49,522 nt of DNA from Mesostigma viride (GCA_009746045.1 RPFO01001863.1:35001-84522); one strand, 5' to 3'. Shown: positions 23,701 through 36,290, counted from the stretch's first letter. Numbers and translations: made by a program. Notes: generated by a model from the letters alone, not told the origin.

Positions 23701-26700
23701 GTACATACACCGCGCACGCAAGGGGCGGCTGCACTCACATGTACGTACACCGCGCACGCAAGGGGCAACTGCCCGCACATGTACATCCACCGCGCACGCA
23801 AGGGGCGAGTGCACACACACGTACACACACCGCGCACGCAAGGGGCGGCTGCACACACACGTACACACACCATGCACGCAAGGGCCGGCATGCACACACA
23901 CGTACATCCACCGCGCACGCAAGGGGCAACTGCACACACATGTACACACACCGCGCACGCTTGGGGCGGCTGCACTCACATGTACACACACCGCGCACGC
24001 AAGGGCCGGCTGCACACACACTTACACTCACTATGCACGCATGGGGCGGCTGCACACACACGTACACACACCGCGCACGCAAGGGACGGCTGCACACACA
24101 CGTACATCCACCGCGCACGCAAGGGGCAACTGCACACACACATTAACACACCATGCACGCAAGGGGCGGCTGCACACACATGTACATCCACCGCGCACGC
24201 AAGGGGCGACTGACATACACCATGCACGCAAGGACAAGGATGCACACACATGTACATACACCGCGCACGCAAGGGGCGGCTGCACACACACGTACATACA
24301 CCGCGCACGCAAGGGGCGAGTGCGCACACACGTACATACACCGCGCACGCAAGGGGCGGCTGCACACACACGTACATACACCGCGCACGCAAGGGGCCAG
24401 TGCAAGCACATGTACATACACCATGCACGCAAGGGCCGGCATGCACAGAAACGTACATACACCGCGCACGCAAGGGGCTGCTGCACACACACGTACACAC
24501 ACCATGCACGCACGGGGCGGCTGCACACACACGTACATCCACTGCGCACGCACGGGGCGACTGCACACACATGTACATAAACCATGCACGCAAGGGGCGG
24601 CTGCACACACATGTACATCCACCGCGCACGCAAGGGGCGAGTGCAAACACACATACACACACAATGCACGCTTGGGGCAACGGCACTCACATGTACATAC
24701 ACCATGCACGCAAGGGGCGGCTGCACACACACGTACACACACCATGCACGCAAGGAGCGACTTCACGCACAGGTACACACACCATGCACGCAAGGTTCGG
24801 CTGCACACACATGTACATCCACCGCGCACGCACGGGGCCAGTGCAAGCACATGTACATACACCATGCACGCAAGGGGCGGCTGCACACACATGTACATAC
24901 ACCGCGCACGCAAGGGGCGAGTGCAAACACATGTACATACACCGCGCACGCAAGGGGCAACTGCCCGCACATGTACATCCACCGCGCACGCAAGGGGCGG
25001 CTGCACACACATGTACACACACCATGCACGCAAGGACAAGGATGCACACACATGTACACACACCCTGCACGCAAGGGGCGGCTGCACACACACGTACACA
25101 CACCGCGCACGCAAGGGGCGAGTGCAAACACATGTACATACACCATGCACGCAAGGACAAGGATGCACACACATGTACACACACCATGCACGCAAGGGGC
25201 GGCTGCACACACACGTACATACACAATGCACGGTTGGGGCGACGGCACTCACATGTACATACACCATGCACGCAAGGACAAGGATGCACACGCATGTACA
25301 TACACCGCGCACGCAAGGGGCGGCTGCACACACATGTACATACACCATGCACGCAAGGGGCGGCTGCACACACATGTACATCCACCGCGCACGCAAGGGG
25401 CGAGTGCACACACACGTACACACACCGCGCACGCAAGGGGCGGCTGCACACACACGTACACACACCATGCACGCAATTGCCGGCATGCACACACACGTAC
25501 ATCCACCGCGCACGCAAGGGGCAACTGCACACACATGTACACACACCGCGCACGCTTGGGGCGGCTGCACTCACATGTACATACACTGCGCACGCAAGGG
25601 GCGGCTGCACACACACGTACACACACCATGCACGCAATTGCTGGCATGCACACACACCCACTGCCCGCACATGTACATCCACCGCGCACGCAAGGGGCGC
25701 CTGCACCCACATGTACATACACCATGCACGCAAGGACAAGGATGAACACACACGTACATACACCATGCACGCAAGGGCCGGCATGCACACACACGTACAT
25801 ACACTGCGCAAACAAGGGGCAACTGCACACACACGTACACACCATGCACGGAAGGGACGGCTGCACTTACATGTACATCCACCGCGCAACCACGGGGCGG
25901 CTGCACACACACGTACATACACCGCGCACGCAAGGGGCGGCTGCACACACACGTACATACACCGCGCACGCAAGGGGCGGCTGCACACACACGTACACAC
26001 ACCTTGCACGCAATTGCCGGCATGCACACACACGTACATCCACCGCGCACGCAAGGGGCAACTGCCCACACATGTACACACACCGCGCACGCAAGGGCCG
26101 GCTGCACACACACGTACATACACCGCGCACGCAAGGGGCAACTGCACACACACGTACACACACCATGCACGCAAGGGCCGGCTGCACTCACATGTACACA
26201 CACCATGCACGCAAGGGCCGGCTGCACACACACTTACACACACAATGCACGCTTGGGGCAACGGCACTCACATGTACATACACCATGCACGCAAGGGGCG
26301 GCTGCACACACATGTACACACACCATGCACGCAAGGAGCGACTTCACGCACAGGTACACACACCATGCACGCAAGGTTCGGCTGCACACACATGTACATC
26401 CACCGCGCACGCAAGGGGCGAGTGCAAACACATGTACATACACCGCGCACGCAAGGGCCGGCTGCACTCAATTGTACATACACCGCCCATGCAAGGGGCG
26501 GCTGCACACACACGTACACACACCGCGCACGCAAGGGACGGCTGCACACACACGTACATACACCGCGCACGCAAGGGGCGGCTGCACACACACGTACATA
26601 CACCATGCACGCAAGGGGCGGCTGCACACACACTTACACTCACCATGCACGCAAGGGGCGGCTGCACACACACGTACACACACCGCGCACGCAAGGGACG

Positions 26701-29700
26701 GCTGCACACACACGTACATACACCGCGCACGCAAGGGGCGGCTGCACTTACATGTACACACACCACGCACGCAAGGGGCGGCTGCACACACACGTACATA
26801 CACCGCCCACGCAAGGACCGGCTCCACTCACATGTACATCCACCGCGCAACCACGGGGCGGCTGCACACACACGTACATACACCGCGCACGCAAGGGGCG
26901 GCTGCACACACACGTACATACACCGCGCACGCAAGGGGCGGCTGCACTCACATGTACGTACACCGCGCACGCAAGGGGCAACTGCCCGCACATGTACATC
27001 CACCGCGCACGCAAGGGGCGCCTGCACCCACATGTACCTACACCATGCACACAAGGACAAGGATGAACACACATGTACATACACCGCGCACGCAAGGGGC
27101 GGCTGCACACACACGTACACACACCATGCACGCAAGGGCCGGCATGCACACACACGTACATCCACCGCGCACGCAAGGGGCAACTGCACACACATGTACA
27201 CACACCGCGCACGCTTGGGGCGGCTGCACTCACATGTACACACACCGCGCACGCAAGGGCCGGCTGCAGACACACTTACACTCACCATGCACGCATGGGG
27301 CGGCTGCACACACACGTACACACACCGCGCACGCAAGGGACGGCTGCACACACACGTACATACACCGCGCACGCAAGGGGCGGCTGCACACACACGTACA
27401 TACACCATGCACGCAAGGGGCGGCTGCACACACATGTACATCCACCGCGCACGCAAGGGGCAAGTGCACACACACGTACACACACCGCGCACGCAAGGGG
27501 CGGCTGCACACACACGTACACACACCATGCACGCAATTGCCGGCATGCACACACGTACATCCACCGCGCACGCAAGGGGCAACTGCACACACATGTACAC
27601 ACACCGCGCACGCTTGGGGCGGCTGCACTCACATGTACATACACTGCGCACGCAAGGGGCTGCTGCACACACACTTACACTCACCGTGCACGCATGGGGC
27701 GGCTGCACACACACGTACACACACCGCGCACGCAAGGGACGGCTGCACACACACGTACATATTACACCGCGCACACAAGGGGCGGCTGCACTCACATGTA
27801 CATCCACCGCGCAACCACGGGGCGGCTGCACACTCACGTACATACACCGCGCACGCAAGGGGCTGCTGCACACACACTTACACACACAATGCACGCTTGG
27901 GGCGACGGCACTCACATGTACATACACCGCGCATGCAAGGGGTGGCTGCACACACACGTACATACACCGCGCACGCAAGGGGCGGCTGCACACACACATA
28001 CATACACCATGCACGCCAGGGGCGGCTGCACACATACGTACCTACACCGCGCACGCAAGGGGCTGCTGCACACACACTTACACACACCATGCACGCTTGG
28101 GGCGGCTGCACACACACGTACCTACACCGCGCACGCAAGGGGCGGCTGCACACACACGTACATACACCGCGCATGCAAGGGGTGGCTGCACACACACGTA
28201 CATCCACCGCGCACGCAAGGGGCGGCTGCACACACACATACATACACCATGCACGCCAGGGGCGGCTGCACACATACGTACCTACACCGCGCCCGCAAGG
28301 GGCGGCTGCACACACACTTACACACACCATGCACGCAAGGGCCGGCATGCACACACACTGGCATACACCGCGCACGCAAGGGGCGGCTGCACACACGTAC
28401 ACACACCATGCACGCTTGGGGCGGCTGCACACACACGTACCTACACCGCGCACGCAAGGGGGGGCTGCACACACACGTACACACACCGCGCACGCAAGGG
28501 GCGGCTGCACTCACATGTACACCCACCATGCACGCAAGGGGCGGCTGCACACACACGTACATACACCGCGCACGCAAGGGGCAACTGCCCACACCTGGAC
28601 ATACACTGCGCACGCAAGGGCCGGCTGCATTAACACGTACATACACCGCGCACGCAAGGGGCGGCTGCACACATACGTACCTACACCGCGCACGCAAGGG
28701 GCTGCTGCACACACACTTACACACACCATGCACGCAAGGGCCGGCATGCACACACTGTCACTGGCATACACCGCGCACGCAAGGGGCGGCTGCACACACG
28801 TACACACACCATGCACGCTTGGGGCGGCTGCACAGACACGTACCTACACCGCGCACGCAAGGGGCAACTGCACACACATGTACACACACCGCGCACGCAA
28901 GGGCCGGCTGCACACACACGTACATACACCGCGCACGCAAGGGGCAACTGCCCGCACATGTACATCCACCGCGCACGCAAGGGGCGGCTGCACCCACATG
29001 TACATACACCATGCACGCAAGGACAAGGATGAACACACATCTACACACACCATGCACGCAAGGGCCGGCTGCACACACACGTACATACACCATGCACGCA
29101 AGGGCCGGCATGCACACACACGTACATACACTGCGCACGCAAGGGGCAACTGCACACACACGTACACACACCATGCACGGAAGGGACGGCTGGACTCACA
29201 TGTACATCCACCGCGCAACCACGGGGCGGCTGCACACACACGTACATACACCGCGCACGCAAGGGGCGGCTGCACTCACATGTACATACACCGCGCACGC
29301 AAGGGGCAACTGCCCGCACATGTACATCCACCGCGCACGCAAGGGGCGGCTGCACACACACGTACATCCACTGCGCACGCACGGGGCGACTGCACACACA
29401 TGTACATAAACCATGCACGCAAGGGGCAGCTGCACACACATGTACATCCACCGCGCACGCAAGGGGCGAGTGCAAACACATGTACATACACCGCGCACAC
29501 AAGGGGCAACTGCCCACACATGTACATCCACCGCGCACGGAAGGGCCGGCTGCACTCACACGTACATACACTGCGCATGCAAGGGGCGCCTGCACACACA
29601 CGTACACACACCATGCACGCAAGGGCCGGCATGCACACACACGTACATACACTGCGCACGCACGGGGCGACTGCCCACACATGTACATCCACCGCGCACG

Positions 29701-30947
29701 GAAGGGCCGGCTGCACTCACACGTACATACACTGCGCATGCAAGGGGCGCCTGCACACACACGTACACACACCATGCACGCAAGGGCCGGCATGCACACA
29801 CACGTACATACACTGCGCACGCACGGGGCGACTGCACACACATGTACATACACCATGCACGCAAGGGGCGGCTGCACACACATGTACATACACCGCGCAC
29901 GCAAGGGGCGAGTGCAAACACATGTACATACACCGCGCACGCAAGGGGCAACTGCCTGCACATGTACATCCACCGCGCACGCAAGGGGCGGCTGCACACA
30001 CATGTACACACACCATGCACGCAAGGACAAGGATGCACACACATGTACACACACCATGCACGCAAGGGGCGGCTGCACACACACGTACATACACCGCGCA
30101 CGCAAGGGGCGGCTGCACACACATGTACATACACCATGCACGGAAGGACAAGGATGCACACACATGTACACACACCATGCACGCAAGGGGCGGCTGCACA
30201 CACACGTACATACACAATGCACGGTGGGGCGACGGCACTCACATGTACATACACCATGCACGCAAGGACAAGGATGCACACACATGTACATACACCGCGC
30301 ACGCAAGGGGCGGCTGCACACACACGTACATACACCGCGCACGCAAGGGGCGAGTGCGCACACACGTACATACACCGCGCACGCAAGGGGCGAGTGCGCA
30401 CACACGTACATCCACCGCGCACGCAAGGGGCGGCTGCACACACACGTACATACACCGCGCACGCAAGGGGAGAGTGCAAACACATGTACATACACCATGC
30501 ACGCAAGGGGCGGCTGCACACACACGTACATACACAATGCACGGTTGGGGCGACGGCACTCACATGTACATACACCATGCACGCAAGGACAAGGATGCAC
30601 ACACATGTACATACACCGCGCACGCAAGGGGCGGCTGCACACACACGTACATACACCATGCACGCAAGGGGCGGCTGCACACACGTACATCCACCGCGGA
30701 CGCAAGGGGCGGCTGCACACACACGTACATACACCGCGCACGCAAGGGGCGAGTGCAAACACATGTACATACACCGCGCACGCAAGGGGCGGCTGCACAC
30801 ACACGTACACACACCATGCACGCAAGGGTCGGCATGCACACACACGTACATACACCGCGCACGCAAGGGGCGGCTGCACAGAAACGTACACACACCGCGC
30901 ACGCAAGGGCCGGCTGCACACACATGTACATACACCTTGCACGTACA
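14724..30947. repeat. 16.2-kb satellite array, 40-bp unit, with higher-order copies
   Basis: About 400 units of the form CATGCACGCAAGGGGCGGCT followed by GCACACACAC and GTACAYMCAC. Variants (CGCGCACGC, GGGCAACTGC, GGCCGGCATGC, GGGCGAGTGC, GGACAAGGATG) are arranged in repeating order. A rare variant string GCACGGAAGGGACGGCTG recurs at 17921 and 20782; downstream landmarks keep the same 2,860-2,861-bp offset. The string ACACCCACTGCCCGCAC recurs at 17691, 20111, 22970 and 25654. The unit has no stop in the plus frames and few in the minus frames, so open frames of over 1,000 codons (40-residue repeats from three units) are expected and not taken as genes. Confidence 0.97.
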
Positions 30948-31021
30948 ACACACAACACACACACACAACAAAAAATTATATACACACACACACGCACACG
31001 CACACGCACACGCACACGCAC
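30948..31021. repeat. (CA)n and (CACACG)n microsatellite
   Basis: ACACAACACACACACACAAC, then a short AT patch, then CACACG units up to the start of the dispersed repeat at 31022. The same microsatellite resumes at 33031. Confidence 0.93.
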
Positions 31022-32480
31022 TTTGTGAGCTCACGCTCGTTCTATCTATGACCTGCGGAAGTCTCAAAGGGGGAGGGGAGGCCGCAGTAGACAGGTCTGA
31101 CTAGGTAGCCAGTACTAGGGGGGGGGTACGGTGTTGTGGGGGGGGGGTACCGGGGACGGTACTGTGGACCGGGTCCAATTTGTGTTGTGGACCGGGGGCA
31201 GTCCTGTGGACCGGGGACGGCGCGGCGCCACTGGCCGGTTGGTCAGTGGGCTGGCGTCCGTCACCCCACCTACGACTAGGTAGACGGTGGATACTTAGGG
31301 TTGTGGCGGGGCAACAACCACTCCTCTTTGCAGCTGTGTCGACGGCCCACTGACGGCGTGTGTGCACTGCTATGGCGGTGCCGAATGTAAATCACAGCTA
31401 CCGGCCTCCGAATTATTATTCGGGGGCCTGTTTTATTTAAGGTTATGACGGCTGCGCGACGGGGGTCGGCAGCACCCCAATAACTTGCCGTTCGAAGTGC
31501 AGGCGGTAGCTGCCAGTGCCAGATTGTTTTATTTCTGCTGCGTTGTACTCGCCACCCCGGGCTCGCGGGAGGGGTCTGGATAGACGCGGGAGTGACTCTT
31601 GATCGGACAACTAAAGCGGGGCAGTCGTGGTGCTAGGGTGGCAACAGCTACAGGCGGAGGGGGAATACGCCGCAGGCAAGTTCGTGGTGTATCGTATGTG
31701 CTGGGCCTGGCTAATGAATATCGTCAAGAATAGTGCATGAGCGCGCTATACGAGCATGGGAAGAAGGGGGAATCGAGCCCCCAGGCCAGCATAGGAGCGG
31801 GGTGGCTGCAGCCCCAGCGCCAGGGGGGGCAGCACCCTAAACAGCCTAACATTTCCTCGTGCCAAGTGAGGCGACAGCGGCCGGCGGCCAGCGCGGAATG
31901 GTGGGGTCGTTGCCGCGTAATTTAAGCGGGGACGAGTTGTTGGGACTGACGGTGCACAGCGGGGAAGGGGAAGGATGTTAGGGCGGGGCGATAGCGGATC
32001 CCAGACGCAGCTGCGTCATTGGGGTGCCGGGGGTGCTATGCCTGTGAAGAAAGGTGTACAAAGAATTGCCGAGCCTGCAGGGGTGGCTGCCGAGGGCAGT
32101 GCCCATATGGGTGAGAACCCCCCCGAGTGGGGGGTCCCTACGGGGATACTTTTGGCTTCCCCCTTGTATTGCCGCCTGGTTAATGAAGCACTGGTAGCGG
32201 CAGGGGACAAGGGGGGCGACGAGAAGTCTGGGCCATACGACAGCTTGCGGCCAAGTGGCCAGGTAGTGGGTGCGGGATGTTACAAAGCCCAGGTCCTCTT
32301 GACTGGCCCAGGTCCTTATGACTGGTATGATGTTTCGGCCCTTGTTGTGTGGCCTAGTTAGCTTAGAAACTGCAGATTCTTAGGTTAGCTAATGGCTTGG
32401 ACGTGTGCCTAACACGTATTTGTAATAAACATGTTTCTCTGGCAGCCCCTCACTCCAATGGAACTAAAGCAGCAATTGGA
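31022..32480 (+). repeat. dispersed repeat, long copy (1.46 kb)
   Basis: Begins TTTGTGAGCTCACGCTCG and ends AAAGCAGCAATTGGA. The first 314 bp (31022-31335) and last 206 bp (32275-32480) are repeated in the adjacent short copy; the 939 bp between are present only here. It contains long G-runs near 31118-31150 and an AATAAA at 32424-32429 near the right end. It could be an LTR, a non-autonomous retroelement or a processed repeat. No primer-binding site, polypurine tract or protein domain was recognised. Confidence 0.8.
31975..32361 (+). CDS. 128-codon open frame in the dispersed repeat (doubtful)
   Basis: Starts at ATG 31975 and ends GPYDWYDVSALVVWPS at TAG 32359. The last ~30 codons are preserved in the short copy (to 32909), where they are joined to an unrelated upstream frame. 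No family is recognised and the composition is G-rich. This may be chance; it is kept because the same end of the frame survives in both copies. Confidence 0.2.
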   Translation: MLGRGDSGSQTQLRHWGAGGAMPVKKGVQRIAEPAGVAAEGSAHMGENPPEWGVPTGILLASPLYCRLVNEALVAAGDKGGDEKSGPYDSLRPSGQVVGAGCYKAQVLLTGPGPYDWYDVSALVVWPS

Positions 32481-33028
32481 TTTTGTGAGCTCACGCTCGT
32501 TCTATCTATGACCTGCGGAAGTCTCAAAGGGGGAGGGGAGGCCGCAGTAGACAGGTCTGACTAGGTAGCCAGTACTAGGGGGGGGGGTACGGTGTTGTGG
32601 GGGGGGGTACCGGGGACGGTACTGTGGACCGGGTCCAATTTGTGTTGTGGACCGGGGGCAGTCCTGTGGACCGGGGACGGCGCGGCGCCACTGGCCGGTT
32701 GGTCAGTGGGCTGGCGTCCGTCACCCCACCTACGACTAGGTAGACGGTGGATACTTAGGGTTGTGGCGGGGCAACAACCACTCCTCTTTGCAGCTCCCAC
32801 CCACCCACCCTTGCTGCCAGACGGATGTTACAAAGCCCAGGTCCTCTTGACTGGCCCAGGTCCTTATGACTGGTATGATGTTTCGGCCCTTGTTGTGTGG
32901 CCTAGTTAGCTTAGAAACTGCAGATTCTTAGGTTAGCTAATGGCTTGGACGTGTGCCTAACACGTATTTGTAATAAACATGTTTCTCTGGCAGCCCCTCA
33001 CTCCAATGGAACTAAAGCAGCAATTGGA
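32481..33028 (+). repeat. dispersed repeat, short copy (548 bp, internally deleted)
   Basis: Carries the left 314 bp (32482-32795) and right 206 bp (32823-33028) of the long copy, joined by a 27-bp filler of CCCACC repeats. It follows the long copy directly, head to tail. AATAAA is at 32972-32977, matching the long copy's position. After its end the (CACACG)n microsatellite resumes, so both copies together interrupt that microsatellite. Confidence 0.92.
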
Positions 33029-33116
33029 TACGCACACGCACACGCACACGCACACGCACAACACACACAACACACACAACACACACACGCACACGTGAAC
33101 AACACACACACACAAC
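33029..33116. repeat. (CACACG)n and (CA)n microsatellite, right side
   Basis: Same motif as 30948-31021, continuing after the dispersed repeats with CACAACACACAAC stretches. It marks the right flank of the insertion site. Confidence 0.92.
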
Positions 33117-33225
33117 AATTATAATATTAGTGTAGTATATCAAACAAAATAGTAATAAAGTATTTGCAAGCGTACTTCGTGTGAATTATGTGTAGACGAG
33201 AATAGAAGCTAAACAAAACTCTAAT

Positions 33226-33293
33226 GGAGAAAGAGGGATTCGAACCCTTGGGAAAGTTACCCCATACATAGCATTCCACTCGGACATTTCTCC
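33226..33293 (-). pseudogene. plastid-type tRNA-Ser remnant lacking part of the D loop and anticodon arm
   Basis: On the minus strand: acceptor stem GGAGAAA/TTTCTCC pairs fully; D-arm start TCCGAGTGGA; a class-II variable arm GGGG...CCC; and a T-arm AGGGTTCGAATCCCT. The sequence between D arm and variable arm is only GCTATGTAT-like, the 3' half of an anticodon stem. Total length is 68 nt, whereas tRNA-Ser is usually 85-92. The match to chloroplast trnS (GGA type) is from memory. Most likely a plastid fragment inserted in the nucleus and then deleted; an organelle-like tRNA from mitochondria is possible. Confidence 0.7.
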
Positions 33294-33312
33294 GAAAAAA
33301 AGGTCACGTAAG

Positions 33313-33373
33313 CTTTAAGGGTGGAGAGTTAAGGGTGTAGGTTGTAGGATGTATGGTGTAGGGTGTAGGGTGT
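33313..33373. repeat. telomere-like degenerate GGGTGTA repeats
   Basis: TTTAAGGGTGGAGAGTTAAGG then GTGTAGG-type units (GTAGGTTGTAGGATGTATGG, GTGTAGGGTGTAGGGTG). It resembles a decayed TTTAGGG tract read on the plus strand, close to the tRNA remnant. Confidence 0.4.
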
Positions 33374-33603
33374 CTTGAGCTTTCTTTTTTGAGATCAATG
33401 GAGTCCCCTTCCATGATCATGTGCGTGAGCTGGTTATGATTTTCATCTATGGCGTGTGTGGCCACATCGTGTATTTACAACAACTTTCTAGCCATGGATA
33501 ACTAGGTAACCATAAATTGGTTACCATGATAACTAGGTAAAAACGTGTTGGTTTCAGAATACATGTGATCGCTGCATTGTCATCTACAATGTACAAATCA
33601 ATT

Positions 33604-33633
33604 ACGGATTTCGGGGCTACGGATTTCGGGGCT
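33604..33633. repeat. 15-bp direct repeat
   Basis: ACGGATTTCGGGGCT twice in a row, exact. No coding context recognised. Confidence 0.85.
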
Positions 33634-33720
33634 AAGTTTTTGTGGGTAGAGATTGGCAAGGGTGTTTTTATCTTGCCACTTGGTCACTTGGTGTGCATTA
33701 CGTCTGTTCTTGCGTTGGAG

Positions 33721-34030
33721 TCAAAAAACTGTCCGTGTGTGGTGGTGGACTTTTCCTCACGGGCAGTCGCCATATGTCATACAAGCACTTGTTCGGCGTA
33801 CCACTAGCTCATTATTGTATGTCACCATTGTAATTTTGCGTTGTAACAGCATTTCTCGGAGCCAACGGCCGTTGGACTCAAAAAACTGACCGTGTGTGGT
33901 GGTGGACTTTTCCTCACGGGCAGTCGCCATATGTCATACAAGCACTTGTTCGGCGTACCACTAGCTCGTGGATGTCACCATTGTAATTTTGAGTTGTAAC
34001 AGCATTTCTCGGAGCCAACGGCCGTTGGAC
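33721..34030. repeat. ~155-bp tandem repeat, two copies, each with the 14-bp palindrome
   Basis: Copies 33721-33878 and 33879-34030 share TCAAAAAACTG.CCGTGTGTG through TTCTCGGAGCCAACGGCCGT. Palindromes are at 33862-33875 and 34015-34028. Just upstream, GCGTTGGAGTCAAAAAACTG looks like the right half of a third, decayed palindrome. Confidence 0.93.
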
Positions 34031-34273
34031 TCCGAAAAACTGATAGCCTTGTCTGAAGGTGTGTGCGTGAGATGGCACATGTGCATCGTCGGGGGGAGTT
34101 TTCTCAAGAGCCACATGTGGTAGTGTAAGGTGGGCATGCTTAGTGCGTACGGGTGGGAGGGACAAGAGGTGCAGAAGTTGACGGCTTTTGACCTTGGGAA
34201 ATGACAAGGCACACATAAGACAACAAAGTGATAATTTTAATGTCTTTACGGGTGTTTTGTCAATTTCTCCGAG

Positions 34274-34548
34274 CCAACGGCCGTTGGACTCTCGAAACTC
34301 TCATAACCCTGTCTACAATGTGTGTGCGTGCGATGGCACTTGTGCCATGTGCCGGGGGGGGGTGAGAAATCTGTCGTTCATTAATTTGTGCCTCGTCGGG
34401 GTGGGCATGCATGAATTTGTGCCTCGTCGGGGTGGACATGCATGAAAGCATTTTCATTGGTACTCGGGGTTTAATATTTTTGTCTTGCTGTTGAAACGTC
34501 GACGTGCTCTTCTCCTGCTCTTTTTTTTTCCTACTCAACGGCCGTTGG
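34274..34548. repeat. 14-bp palindrome copies, one exact and one variant
   Basis: An exact CCAACGGCCGTTGG at 34274-34287 in the context GAGCCAACGGCCGTTGGACTC-like flanks, and TCAACGGCCGTTGG at 34535-34548. A further variant, CCGACGGCCGTTGG, is at 35585-35598. No exons are recognised between them; they may mark introns of an unrecognised or decayed gene. Confidence 0.9.
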
Positions 34549-34846
34549 TGCTTTCAAACTTGCCCAGCGTTATGACTAGGATGCCCTTCTTTACTGCTAG
34601 CCACCGCCCCTTGTGTACAATGCTAGAATTAGGCCGGGGTAATGGTCCACCGCGTCCCCAGTGCAAGGTTCGTGAATGCGCTGGTTCGTAAAAAATTCGG
34701 CACTTGGAGGGTTCGAACACCTGACCCCACTTTCGTTATTTCAACATGCCCTGAACGAAAAAGCTGCGTAAAGGATACGTTAACCGTCCCCTGTTATTCT
34801 TGATTATATTATTGCGATATCATGGACGTACACACGCGGTTGGTGG

Positions 34847-34966
34847 TCCGTACTTGCCAACTGCACTTGCAAACTGACTGACTGACTGCCTCCGTTACGC
34901 ACTTGCGTGTGTTTCCGTACTTGCCAACTGAACTTGCAAACTGACTGAATGACTGCCTCCGTTACG
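34847..34966. repeat. 67-bp tandem duplication with GACT repeats
   Basis: TCCGTACTTGCCAACTG.ACTTGCAAACTGACTGA and on to CTGCCTCCGTTACG occurs twice (34847-34899 and 34914-34966), period 67 bp, with two substitutions. Confidence 0.9.
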
Positions 34967-36066
34967 ACTAACAAGTGAACGACGAGTGAGCTACTAAAGT
35001 TTTGTTCAGTTCATTGTGTCTATATGTACATAGCCGTTTATTCAAAACCGTTGCGTGGATACCTTGATTCTGGGTTCGCTGATACTTGTTTCCCATTTTA
35101 AATCTCCCGTCCATAATTGGATACATGTAATGTAGGAGGATACCCACTTGCCCGAAATCCGCGTAACGGGTGATTAGTACTGCTGTAAGCGGAACCACAG
35201 ACAAATCTGTCTAACGGGCTAACATTATTGTCCTTCATGTACTGGTTTTTGCACGCAGGACGCCATTCGCAACACCGCCTGACGGAGTCGGATGGACCGG
35301 ACGTGCGTGAGGCTGCTGTTCACAGTCGTGAAGTTGGCAGACATTAATATCAACACGGTCACGAGAATTCGTCCAGAGAATAATTGATGCTTGTGACGTG
35401 CTCGACGGCTGCGATGACCGAGATGATGCGTGTAGTGCACAGCGTCCGAGACGTCGCGACACCCGTGGCTGTCCTGTTGATGCGAACGCACGGTGACGAG
35501 ACGGAGCCCATTATATAGGTGGATTACAAGTTAGAACGGCCCTCGCGGTTGCACTGTTTAATCGCGAACGTGGATTTTGCGGAGCCGACGGCCGTTGGGG
35601 ATTGGAAATCTGATGATATCGGGGCTGCGCACGACATCGAGGAACTGGGGATCGACGTAGGTCTACAGGCTCACTTGTCCGTCAACATGTATGGCCTCGC
35701 TTGACTGTCATCATCTTGACATGTACATAACTAGTTCATATACCATGCATTTGACACTGCCTGCACGTGGATTTTCCAGACATACATTGAGGGTAATTAT
35801 AACTCGAAAGCACTACGTACGATTGAGACGTCCGGTCGTAGAGCAGATGCACTGGAGCTTTCTGATCTTCCAATTGATGGGTCTGTAATTATGTAAGATA
35901 TTCAGATATCGCGATGACTCGAGCATCGATGCATGGAATGTAATAATGTATTTCATTCAATTATACATCCAATTTAACTCCGCAATTGAGGGGCACACAT
36001 GTCCATCAGCCCGAGACAACATTTCCCAAGTAATTTTCGATTAGTGATTTAGTGTGGGCCTTCCCT
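34967..36066. other. no gene recognised
   Basis: Ordinary composition with several short frames on both strands, none with a recognisable product or clear splice sites. A variant palindrome lies at 35585-35598. Earlier exons of gene 2 may be here, but I could not define any. Confidence 0.5.
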
Positions 36067-36290
36067 GAAGGGTCGCGCTGCCAAGTCACCCTTCCATGAA
36101 ATATTTTTATGCTATATTTTGTTGGTAGGGTCGTTCCTTAACATAGTTCTTATGTCTTATTTTGCGGAAGGGTCTCGCTACAGAATAACCCCTTCCCTGA
36201 CATTAGTTACATCTTCGATTTTTTTTTCCCCAAACCTGAATGGGATTTCATCCTTGTTTCTTCTTAGGGTAGCGCTGCAGCGCCACCCCT
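36067..36290. repeat. three hairpins in the intron before the first visible gene-2 exon
   Basis: GAAGGGTCGCGCTGCCAAG..CACCCTTC at about 36067-36094; GGAAGGGTCTCGCTACAG..CCCCTTCC at about 36166-36196; and TAGGGTAGCGCTGCAGCGCC..CCCT at 36265-36290, which includes the palindrome GCGCTGCAGCGC. All are relatives of the hairpin seen in later introns. The intron ends at TTTGCCGCAG, 36358. Confidence 0.75.

Noticed and set aside
14620-31104. Open frames up to about 1,670 codons in the 40-bp array
   Set aside because: The 40-bp unit is largely stop-free and three units make 40 codons; overlapping frames are open at once, which is a repeat artefact.
31765-31785. tRNA T-arm-like GGGGGAATCGAGCCCCC
   Set aside because: It pairs with itself but has no other tRNA arms around it; probably a chance hairpin in G-rich sequence.
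31336-32274. The 939 bp missing from the short dispersed copy as a spliced intron
   Set aside because: The left edge begins GT but the right edge is not AG, and a 27-bp filler replaces it, so deletion or rearrangement is more likely than splicing.
34700-34740. tRNA-like GGGTTCGAACACC
   Set aside because: It resembles a T arm, but no acceptor partner or cloverleaf could be found on either strand.
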